This document shows, piece after piece, positions 1 to 6,100 of a DNA stretch of 8,466 nt. Location of the stretch: positions 1 through 8,466 of the forward strand of contig PAHQ01000080.1 of NCBI GenBank assembly GCA_002705125.1. Direction: 5' to 3'. The notes beneath the pieces are model-generated. The model made no database searches. It was not told the origin of the DNA and was given only the letters and a program-made list of their open reading frames with translations. The DNA comes from Verrucomicrobiales bacterium. Its GTDB lineage: Bacteria > Verrucomicrobiota > Verrucomicrobiia > Verrucomicrobiales > DEV007. The position numbers were made by a program, and so were the translations under genes. The stretch's first letter is position 1, and each line of letters starts with the position of its first letter.

Positions 1-1140
1 CGTTGTTGAATTTCCTGCGACACCGTCAATCGCTAAATTTTTCAAAGTCTTATTCAATGAAGAATGTTGATTGCTTTTTATTTTATTAGGAAAGGTATAA
101 CAAGCAGGCAAAAATTTATCCCAAACAAGATTTAATATGCTAGCCATATCATTTTCACCACTGGTAATTGCTATCACTGCATTCAACCTCGGCATGACAA
201 CACAAAATTGACCGAAGGCTCCATCTCCTCGATACGAATCAAATTTACAGCGCCAAAATTGAAATCCATAACCCTGATTCCAATCACTATCAGGATTACT
301 TCCATTGGAAACTTGCTTCGATGTGGCCATGTCCACCCAATCCTCATTTATAATAATCTTATTACCCCAACGCCCTTTCTGAAGGTATAATTGTCCAACC
401 TTGGCAATGTCTTCAGTTCTAAGCCTTAGACCATATCCACCAAGTGAAATACCTTGATAGTTATCCCTCCAATAGGGATTTGAAATTCCCAGCGGTTCAA
501 ATAAGCGAGATTGAAGATATCTTAAAACCTTCTGACCAGTCACTTTTTGAACAAGTGCAGATTGTACAAACGTCGCCGAAGTATTATATTTAAAATGGGT
601 TCCAGGCTGGTGTTCCACTTTGGTTTCAAAAAATGAACGAACTGAAATTTCATTCGCACTGATGGGAGGTTCGCTTTGATGCCCTGTAGTCATCGTTAAT
701 AAATCACGCACACGCATCGCTTTTAAATTATAGGGAGAATTATCTGGAAGGTCGTTTGGAAAATATTCAGCTACGGTGTCGTTAATCGATAAAAGATTCT
801 CTTCGGCCGCCATTCCTACTGCTGTGGAGGTAAAAATTTTACTTAAAGAAAAAAGCATATGATTGTCCTCTTCCCGATATGGCGACCACCATCCTTCACA
901 AATCACCTTACCATTGCGTAAGATCATAACACTATGAATTCCTTTAAATTTAGAATCCAAGGAATTAATAAAATCCTCTAAGATAACTTCATCAACATTC
1001 TGAGAAGATGCACTACTGCGCGGTAAATGATGAGAATTAGTTTTGTTATCTTGAGAAAAAATTTGGCTCGATAAACAAATCCACAATAAAGAAATCAAAA
1101 ATTTACTAAAGTAGTCTAAATAATTAAGATTTGTTCTCAT
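1..1140 (-). CDS. Exported serine hydrolase, class C beta-lactamase family (3' end missing)
   Basis: Reading the minus strand from an ATG at 1140 gives 380 codons without a stop, running off the left edge. Residues 1 to about 33 form a probable signal peptide: a basic start, a hydrophobic run FLISLLWICLSS, then a polar stretch. The catalytic Ser-x-x-Lys motif is SLSK at residues 98-101, inside SLSKIFTSTAVG, which is typical of family PF00144 (AmpC, EstB-type esterases, 6-aminohexanoate-dimer hydrolase). The second motif tyrosine is in YNTSAT (Tyr185), and a glycine-rich GDGAFGQ (305-311) sits where the third, KTG-like motif lies. Family members hydrolyse beta-lactams, esters or amides by an acyl-serine mechanism; the substrate cannot be told here, and the short esterase-like third motif argues against a true resistance enzyme. 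It is probably periplasmic. No Shine-Dalgarno stands before the ATG. It is divergent from the oxygenase gene, so it is a separate transcription unit. The family call is firm and the substrate is unknown. Confidence 0.88.
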   Translation of the reverse strand, partial: MRTNLNYLDYFSKFLISLLWICLSSQIFSQDNKTNSHHLPRSSASSQNVDEVILEDFINSLDSKFKGIHSVMILRNGKVICEGWWSPYREEDNHMLFSLSKIFTSTAVGMAAEENLLSINDTVAEYFPNDLPDNSPYNLKAMRVRDLLTMTTGHQSEPPISANEISVRSFFETKVEHQPGTHFKYNTSATFVQSALVQKVTGQKVLRYLQSRLFEPLGISNPYWRDNYQGISLGGYGLRLRTEDIAKVGQLYLQKGRWGNKIIINEDWVDMATSKQVSNGSNPDSDWNQGYGFQFWRCKFDSYRGDGAFGQFCVVMPRLNAVIAITSGENDMASILNLVWDKFLPACYTFPNKIKSNQHSSLNKTLKNLAIDGVAGNSTT

Positions 1141-1259
1141 AATAATATATCCAAAGTCAAGAATGCTATAATGGACTTGAGTATTTTATCCAATTTATTC
1201 ATTATCGCATTTCGTCTTTTTAAAGACGAAATTTTAATATTAATTTGATTTTAATAAAG
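1141..1259. promoter_or_regulatory. Divergent intergenic region between serine hydrolase and PhyH genes
   Basis: This 119-bp AT-rich gap separates two divergent start codons, so promoters for both directions should lie here. On the minus strand TTGGAT (1193-1188) and TATAGC (1170-1165) are 17 bp apart. On the plus strand TTGAGT (1177-1182) and CATTAT (1200-1205) are also 17 bp apart. Each is only a partial match to the sigma-70 consensus, and promoter rules in this lineage are poorly known, so the exact boxes are tentative. The two candidates overlap, which would make the promoters interfere with each other or share regulation. A palindrome at 1209-1231 lies at or just after the expected plus-strand transcription start. 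Confidence 0.35.
1209..1231. promoter_or_regulatory. Perfect palindrome in divergent promoter region (operator or leader hairpin)
   Basis: The left arm ATTTCGTCTTT (1209-1219) and right arm AAAGACGAAAT (1222-1232, the last base completing the eleventh pair) are exact reverse complements around a two-base TT spacer. It lies 27 bp before the oxygenase ATG and 68 bp before the divergent hydrolase ATG. Such symmetry between divergent starts could be a binding site for a dimeric regulator. In RNA it could also fold into a hairpin in the oxygenase leader. A T-rich stretch follows on the plus strand, so a weak terminator or attenuator is a further option, though no gene ends just upstream. No regulator gene is in the window. 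Confidence 0.45.
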
Positions 1260-2093
1260 ATGTCCCAACTTCAGCAACAAGACATTGAGTCCTACAATGA
1301 GGAAGGATATTTTTTTGAACGCGAACTTTTCAATTCTGAAGAAATAAACTTACTCGCTGAGACTGCTCGTAACGACCACGCAATGGATAAGGCTTCTTCT
1401 AAAATGGATGACGGAGAGGGAAATGATGTAAGGCTATCGCTTTGGAATCATCCAGGGAATGGAATCTATGGGATGATTGCACGATCTGAAAGAGTTGTTA
1501 ACAGAGTGGAGCAATTACTTGCAGATGAAGCTTACCATTACCACTCCAAAATGATTCTTAAAGATGCTAAGGTTGGCGGTGCTTGGGCTTGGCATCAAGA
1601 CTACGGCTATTGGTACCAAAATGGACTTTTGTTCCCAAATCTATGCAGCGTCATGATTGCTGTTGATAATGCGACTGAAGAAAACGGCTGCCTACAAGTC
1701 CTCAAAGGCTCACACAAAATGGGTCGAATTAATCACATTCTTTCAGGAGACCAAGCAGGAGCTGATTTAGAATATGTTGAAAAGGCTAAGGAGAGATTAG
1801 AAACGGTCCAATGTGAAATGAATGCAGGTGATGCATTATTTTTTCATCCTAATACACTTCACTGCTCTGCGGCAAATCTTTCTGATAAAGCAAGATGGGC
1901 TCTCATTTGTTGTTACAACGCTAAATCAAATAACCCATTTAAAGAATCTCATCATCCATCATACACAAAGCTCGAAAAAGTTTCTGATGATCAGGTTGTC
2001 TCTGTCGGCAGAGATGACGCAAAGCGATCGAATGTTGAATTTGCAAATCTTGTATCGGATGACAAAAGCGCCAAAAGCTTAAAAAACGATTAA
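1260..2093 (+). CDS. Phytanoyl-CoA dioxygenase (PhyH) family Fe(II)/2-oxoglutarate oxygenase
   Basis: The 277-residue product starts with MSQLQQQDIESYNEEGYFF, the usual opening of PhyH proteins, where a short helix is followed by a 'GY' strand. The iron ligands are visible: His112 and Asp114 in WHQDYGYW, and the distal His201 in TLHCSAAN. Arg212, eleven residues later, is placed to bind the 2-oxoglutarate carboxylate. The segment ENGCLQVLKGSHKMG (141-155) is the conserved strand and loop between the metal motifs. These enzymes hydroxylate an unactivated carbon using O2 and 2-oxoglutarate, releasing succinate and CO2; the bacterial substrate range is wide, and this one is not assignable. It is cytoplasmic, with no signal peptide. 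ATG 1260 is preferred over an in-frame TTG at 1245, which would only add MILIK. No Shine-Dalgarno is present. The next gene follows after 12 bp, implying co-transcription and possibly a shared pathway. Confidence 0.9.
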   Translation: MSQLQQQDIESYNEEGYFFERELFNSEEINLLAETARNDHAMDKASSKMDDGEGNDVRLSLWNHPGNGIYGMIARSERVVNRVEQLLADEAYHYHSKMILKDAKVGGAWAWHQDYGYWYQNGLLFPNLCSVMIAVDNATEENGCLQVLKGSHKMGRINHILSGDQAGADLEYVEKAKERLETVQCEMNAGDALFFHPNTLHCSAANLSDKARWALICCYNAKSNNPFKESHHPSYTKLEKVSDDQVVSVGRDDAKRSNVEFANLVSDDKSAKSLKND

Positions 2094-2105
2094 AAAAATA
2101 ATATT

Positions 2106-2927
2106 ATGAAACTTGGAATTATTAATAGCGCCTTTGATCAGGCCGGCGTTGACACAAAGACCGGACTAGAACACATATCTAGGATTGGTTTCGATGCTGT
2201 CGACATTTTCACTGAAGCAATGACCATCAGCGAAGATGAGATCAACCTTATCAAAAATACCTGTCAGCAAAACAATCTACCTATTACGTCGACGGTGGTA
2301 GTTTCTGCTGGCCTCATCGATTTTAATGACCCTGTGAGGGAATACCATATTGATAGGGCTAAAAAATTTCTGGACCTTGCAAAAACATTTGATTCAAAAA
2401 ATTTATTACTCGTTCTTGGAGAATATATCTGGCAAAGAGAAGTCATACCACCCGAAGCTCAGTGGGAATGGGGTGTAAATGGGGTTAAAGAATTAGGGCA
2501 ATATGCTGGTGAGTTAGGTTTAGAGATAGCATTAGAATTAGAGCCTTTCAGACTAAGTCTTCTTAACAGCATACCAGAAATGGTTCGCTTTATAGACGAC
2601 TGCTCAATGCCAAACGTAAAAGCTAATATCGATGTAAGCCATCTTGTACTGGCAGACACTTCCCCTTCAGAGCTTGAAAAATTGAAAGGCAAAGCCACTC
2701 ACGTTCATATAAGTGACTGTGATGGCAAGGTTCACGGTGACCTTCCTCCTGGCAGGGGTGTCGTTAAATTTGCTCCTTACCTACAAGCAATTAAAGAACT
2801 CGATTTTGAAGGCACTGTTTCCATAGAGCTTGAATACTCCCCAGACCCTTCGAAAATTGTCGAATGGGTCGAAGAAGCTTACAACTCCACAAATGAAATA
2901 ATGCAGCAAGTAGGACTGCGCAACTAG
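2106..2927 (+). CDS. Sugar phosphate isomerase/epimerase-like TIM-barrel protein (AP endonuclease family 2 / xylose isomerase-like)
   Basis: The 273-residue product has the (beta/alpha)8 pattern and length of the xylose isomerase-like TIM-barrel family (PF01261). It opens with MKLGIINSAF, and GFDAVDIFTEA (28-38) is the first family motif. Probable divalent-metal ligands sit at strand ends: Glu146 (or Glu144) in LELEPF, Asp176 with His179 in NIDVSHLVLAD, His201 in THVHISDCDG, and Glu241 in SIELEY. The segment HGDLPPGRGVVKF (210-222) matches the usual 'H..pG.G.i.f' loop before the last helices. Relatives are epimerases and isomerases of ketoses, inosose or hydroxypyruvate and, rarely, DNA endonucleases; the DNA-repair role is unlikely in this context. 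The protein is cytoplasmic. It lies 12 bp after the PhyH gene and 16 bp before the secreted LamG protein, so it is the middle gene of a probable operon. There is no Shine-Dalgarno; the leader is almost purely A and T. The substrate is unknown. Confidence 0.87.
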   Translation: MKLGIINSAFDQAGVDTKTGLEHISRIGFDAVDIFTEAMTISEDEINLIKNTCQQNNLPITSTVVVSAGLIDFNDPVREYHIDRAKKFLDLAKTFDSKNLLLVLGEYIWQREVIPPEAQWEWGVNGVKELGQYAGELGLEIALELEPFRLSLLNSIPEMVRFIDDCSMPNVKANIDVSHLVLADTSPSELEKLKGKATHVHISDCDGKVHGDLPPGRGVVKFAPYLQAIKELDFEGTVSIELEYSPDPSKIVEWVEEAYNSTNEIMQQVGLRN

Positions 2928-2943
2928 TCTCACAAATATAAAA

Positions 2944-5900
2944 ATGAAAATGTACAAATTATTATCACTATTTCTATTTATGGTTTTGTCGCTGACTCAC
3001 TCATATGCGCAAATACCAACTCCTTATCTTTACTATGATTTTGAGGATGCAGCTGGAACGATATCTGTAATTGACTCGAGCGGCAACGAGCGTGAAGGAA
3101 CAGTCAATGGGGCTGTTGATTTTGGATCTGAAGGAGCGCCTCAAGGATCTACACCTGGTGCAGGGGCTCAGTTCTCATCTGGATATATTAATGTAGAAAG
3201 CTCAGATGCTCCCACGGATTTTGGTAACAGAGATCAAGGAATAGCAGCAAGCTACACTATGGCCTGTTGGGTCAAACCAGATCAAGCAGCCTTCTCCGGA
3301 GATGCTTTTATATTTGGCCAAGGAAACCAGGGAATCCATCACGGATTCAGAGGCGGTAATACTTACCATGCTCACTGGGGGTCAGACTTTAGTGGGACAC
3401 TTCCCTTAAACCCAGACGAATGGGCCCACTTAACTTTCACCTATGACTCTGATTTGGGTCGAGGTGCTATCTATGTTAATGGAGAATTCGACTCTGAAAA
3501 AACAGATCAAACTGGACCTAATGGAGGGGGCTCAATAATCATTGGTGGTCGTAATGGAGGCGTACAAAATTTTCAAGGGATCATAGACGATTTAGCCATT
3601 TGGCAAGTAGCACTAGATGAGGATCAAATTAAAGCTATTGCAGAGGGATTGAGCCCAAGCGGCAGAGACAATGAGGATGATGATGAAGACGGTTTACCTG
3701 ACTATTACGAGGAAAACCTTGTCGATAATCTTGAAGACTTAAATGGTAACGCAGCTGGACCAGGACCAGGATCTGGGACTGGAGACTTTGATGGTGACGG
3801 CTTAACCGACCTTGATGAATATGAGGAAACTCAGACCAATCCAACTCTGGCAGATACAGATGAAGACGGACTTAGTGATGGAGTTGAAACAAACACAGGA
3901 ACTTTCGTTAGTGCAACAAATACAGGAACGAACCCTAAAAAAGCAGACACCGATAAGGATGGTCTAATTGATAGCGTTGAAACAAATACTGGAGTTCTAG
4001 TAGATGAAGAAAATACCGGAACTAATCCTCATAATATAGATTCAGATGGGGATGGTTATTCTGACGGTGGTGAAATAGCTGGAGGAACAGACCCTAATGA
4101 TGAAAACAGTAAGGGAGCAATTCCTCAACCCTTACTCTACCTCGATTTCGAGGAAGAAGCGGTTGATTTAAGTGGTAACGCTCATGACGGCGAAGTTGAT
4201 GGTGATGTAACCTTTGATGTTGAAGGCGCTGAAAGTGGACCTACACCCATAACTGGAGCGAGCTTCAATGGCGGTCACCTAGATTTTCCAGGTATTGATA
4301 TGAATTCAATGATCAGTAACTTCGAAACTGGCAGCTATACTTTTTCTTGCTGGTTGAAACCGATTGGTTCAGCTGGTGGACAAGGCTTCATCTGGGGTCA
4401 AACTCAACAAGGTATTCATAATGGAATTCGTAATGGAGGATTTCTCCATAGCGCTCATTGGGGAGCAGACTGGAATGCTTCTACAGTGCTGGAAGCAGAG
4501 CAGTGGGCACATGCCGCATGGGTTTATGATGGAGAAAACGATACAGCGACAATTTATTTAAATGGACAAGTCGATGGAGGCCCACAAGCGCAGCGTGCGC
4601 CGAACGGTGGTGGAACTTTCATTTTGGGTGGACGAAATAATGGAGAGATTTCCTTTAACGGATACTTGGATGACGTAACCATTTGGACTGAAGCTCTTCC
4701 AGAGGGAACTATTCAAGCGTTGGCTGATGGGGCCAGCCCGATAGGAGCAACTCAGGAAGACGAGGACGGAGACGGTCTGCCTGATTCATGGGAAGAAAAA
4801 TATGGCGTTGATGACCCTGAGGGTGATGATGATGGAGACGGATTATCAAACGCTGATGAGTTTGATTCTCGAACCAAACCAAATAAAGCTGACTCAGACG
4901 AAGATGGATTAAACGACAAGGAAGAAATTGAAGTAACCAAAACAAATCCACTTAATGCAGACTCAGATAAAGATGGGCTTTTAGATGGAGTAGAAACCAA
5001 TACAGGACAGTTCGTAAGCGCCAGCAATACGGGAACTGATCCTAATAAACAGGATACAGATGAGGATGGGTTTAGTGATGATACGGAAATAAGTCAGGGA
5101 ACTGACCCAACAGATGCGAATGACATTCCTCAACTTGGTCTAAGCATTCTTTTCATTGGTGGTCAGGCAGAAGCCACTCAAGGTGCCGACGCAGCTATGA
5201 TGAGTTTTCTAGAAGAGAGATATGGACCTCAAAATATAACTTACAAGCAAGCAAACCAGACAGACGCAGGTGAAGAATCTGAATATGCAGTTTTGGTCAT
5301 TTCTTCAACCCCTGGTTCTGGAGACATGCGAAATAAATTTCAGGACTCCACAACACCGGTTGTCAACTGGGAAGAAGCCATTGCTGATAATGGCAGCGGT
5401 GAATTTCAAGTCACTTCAGGAAGACCTAAGGATAACGCTGCCGAAGATCATGTAATTACTATTCTTGAGGACCATCCTGTGACTGCAGGATTTAACGTGG
5501 GGGACGACGTTACAATATCTACTGGTCAAACTGAAATATGGTGGTCAACAGATCAGCAAGCCCCAGGTTCAATATCATTAGCATCAGAGCAAGATGATCC
5601 CAGTAGGTTATTTCTCACCCTTGTTGATGAGGGAGAAGAACTCAATGATGGAAGTTTAGCACCTGGAAAGAGAGTCATGCTTGGAATGACTGATAGCACA
5701 TTTAATAACTTCACTGAGGACGGGAAGACTCTAATAGGTCAATCAATAGACTGGGCACTTGGTGTGGCTGGCGGCATAACTCCTCTAAACTTTACTGAAA
5801 TTATTTATGATTCTGAAAAAGACACATTCCGCCTTAAGTGGAACTCAAGAGGAGGAAAAACCTACTCCCTATTCTACTCAGAGGACTTGTCACAATTCGA

Positions 5901-6033
5901 TGCAGATCTTGATGATTCCATAGAGTCTGGTGGAGACTTCACCGTTTATCCTGCAGAAGATCAGCCCGGACTTGAAAATCCCTTATCCGGATCTAAGAAA
6001 ATCTTTTTCCAAGTAATGGAAAATGAAGAATAA
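2944..6033 (+). CDS. Large secreted modular protein: (LamG + thrombospondin-3 repeats) x2, ThuA/GATase-like domain, C-terminal beta module
   Basis: The 1029-residue product begins with a signal peptide (residues 1-22, likely cut at SYA/QIP). Next come a LamG/concanavalin A-like lectin domain (28-235) and a block of five Asp-rich calcium motifs (245-386), then a second LamG domain (396-597) and a second block of five motifs (606-724). A domain of about 209 residues (733-941) follows, resembling the ThuA / class I glutamine-amidotransferase-like fold: a first strand LSILFIGG, a central VLVISSTPGSGD, then DHPVTAGF and RVMLGMTD. The last 80 residues hold a module with RLKWNSRGGKTYSLFYSEDL. I recall similar tails in verrucomicrobial secreted proteins. 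Only two cysteines exist, Cys108 and Cys469, at equivalent LamG positions. The protein is strongly acidic and probably extracellular or surface-bound, binding glycans with calcium-stiffened linkers. No sorting tail (LPxTG, PEP-CTERM) is visible. ATG 2944 is used; ATG 2950 is an alternative two codons later. No catalytic role can be assigned. Confidence 0.88.
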   Translation: MKMYKLLSLFLFMVLSLTHSYAQIPTPYLYYDFEDAAGTISVIDSSGNEREGTVNGAVDFGSEGAPQGSTPGAGAQFSSGYINVESSDAPTDFGNRDQGIAASYTMACWVKPDQAAFSGDAFIFGQGNQGIHHGFRGGNTYHAHWGSDFSGTLPLNPDEWAHLTFTYDSDLGRGAIYVNGEFDSEKTDQTGPNGGGSIIIGGRNGGVQNFQGIIDDLAIWQVALDEDQIKAIAEGLSPSGRDNEDDDEDGLPDYYEENLVDNLEDLNGNAAGPGPGSGTGDFDGDGLTDLDEYEETQTNPTLADTDEDGLSDGVETNTGTFVSATNTGTNPKKADTDKDGLIDSVETNTGVLVDEENTGTNPHNIDSDGDGYSDGGEIAGGTDPNDENSKGAIPQPLLYLDFEEEAVDLSGNAHDGEVDGDVTFDVEGAESGPTPITGASFNGGHLDFPGIDMNSMISNFETGSYTFSCWLKPIGSAGGQGFIWGQTQQGIHNGIRNGGFLHSAHWGADWNASTVLEAEQWAHAAWVYDGENDTATIYLNGQVDGGPQAQRAPNGGGTFILGGRNNGEISFNGYLDDVTIWTEALPEGTIQALADGASPIGATQEDEDGDGLPDSWEEKYGVDDPEGDDDGDGLSNADEFDSRTKPNKADSDEDGLNDKEEIEVTKTNPLNADSDKDGLLDGVETNTGQFVSASNTGTDPNKQDTDEDGFSDDTEISQGTDPTDANDIPQLGLSILFIGGQAEATQGADAAMMSFLEERYGPQNITYKQANQTDAGEESEYAVLVISSTPGSGDMRNKFQDSTTPVVNWEEAIADNGSGEFQVTSGRPKDNAAEDHVITILEDHPVTAGFNVGDDVTISTGQTEIWWSTDQQAPGSISLASEQDDPSRLFLTLVDEGEELNDGSLAPGKRVMLGMTDSTFNNFTEDGKTLIGQSIDWALGVAGGITPLNFTEIIYDSEKDTFRLKWNSRGGKTYSLFYSEDLSQFDADLDDSIESGGDFTVYPAEDQPGLENPLSGSKKIFFQVMENEE
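3013..4119 (+). repeat. Internal duplication, copy 1 (LamG + five calcium motifs)
   Basis: This codes for residues 24-392 of the secreted protein, starting IPTPYLYYDFED. It matches copy 2 along its length: YTMACWVKP versus YTFSCWLKP, QGIHHGFRGG versus QGIHNGIRNGG, YHAHWGSDF versus HSAHWGADW, GPNGGGSIIIGGRNGG versus APNGGGTFILGGRNNG. DNA identity is much lower than protein identity, so the duplication is old and both copies are kept by selection. Confidence 0.85.
3676..4101 (+). repeat. Thrombospondin type 3-like calcium repeat block 1 (five motifs)
   Basis: Residues 245-386 contain five copies of the DxDxDGxxD pattern, starting at residues 245, 281, 304, 335 and 366 (for example DTDEDGLSDGVE). 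The spacer between motifs 1 and 2 is unusual: a Gly/Pro run AGPGPGSGTG (271-280). In this family the aspartates coordinate Ca2+ and make a rigid linker. The block ends with GTDPND, the usual end of such arrays. Confidence 0.85.
4120..5127 (+). repeat. Internal duplication, copy 2 (LamG + five calcium motifs)
   Basis: This codes for residues 393-728, starting IPQPLLYLDFEE, and follows copy 1 directly. It repeats the order of copy 1, a LamG domain then five calcium motifs. The phrase ETNTGQFVSASNTGTDP (684-700) is nearly the same as ETNTGTFVSATNTGTNP in copy 1 (315-331), but attached to the fourth motif here and to the third in copy 1. Confidence 0.85.
4759..5115 (+). repeat. Thrombospondin type 3-like calcium repeat block 2 (five motifs)
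   Basis: Residues 606-724 contain five DxDxDG-type motifs, starting at residues 606, 628, 650, 673 and 704 (DEDGDGLPD, DDDGDGLSN, DSDEDGLND, DSDKDGLLD, DTDEDGFSD). The block lacks the Gly/Pro spacer of block 1 and ends with GTDPTD. It links the second LamG domain to the ThuA/GATase-like domain. Confidence 0.85.
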
Positions 6034-6042
6034 GCTAATTAA

Positions 6043-6090
6043 AATAGGCCTAAGCTGAGCTAGACAAGCTACACCTAGCTCAGCCCTATT
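6043..6090. terminator. Strong intergenic hairpin without U-tract (3'-end or processing structure)
   Basis: A perfect 10-bp stem, GCTGAGCTAG (6054-6063) with CTAGCTCAGC (6075-6084), encloses an 11-base loop. An outer 6-bp stem, AATAGG (6043-6048) with CCTATT (6085-6090), adds stability after a five-base bulge on the left. It begins 10 bp after the secreted protein's stop and ends 10 bp before the next ATG. No run of T follows on the plus strand, so it does not look like a standard intrinsic terminator. It could be a rho-dependent stop, an RNA-stabilising 3' hairpin, or a partial barrier that lowers expression of the downstream gene. Confidence 0.6.
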
Positions 6091-6100
6091 AAACTAATGA

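Noticed and set aside
208..390. Small plus-strand reading frame inside the serine hydrolase gene
   Set aside because: It is antisense to a well-supported coding region whose protein has clear family motifs, and its product shows no recognisable features.
1..1140. True beta-lactamase resistance gene
   Set aside because: The SxxK and YN motifs are shared by esterases, peptidases and amide hydrolases of the same family, there is no clear KTG motif, and there is no mobile or regulatory context.
1209..1240. Intrinsic terminator at the palindrome followed by T-rich sequence
   Set aside because: It lies between two divergent starts, no gene ends just upstream on the plus strand, and the stem is AT-rich with a two-base centre; operator or leader hairpin is more likely.
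1245..1259. TTG at 1245 as an earlier start of the PhyH oxygenase
   Set aside because: It would add only MILIK, has no ribosome-binding sequence, and MSQLQQQDIESYNEEGYFF from ATG 1260 already matches the normal N-terminus of the family.
3635..5027. Minus-strand reading frames opposite the LamG/TSP3 gene
   Set aside because: They mirror the repeated Asp codons (giving His- or Ser-rich products) and have no start signals or protein-like composition.
3676..5115. Regularly spaced short DNA repeats that might suggest a CRISPR array or tandem DNA satellite
   Set aside because: The regularity comes from Asp/Gly codons in calcium-binding motifs inside one long reading frame; the DNA units are diverged and unequal in length.
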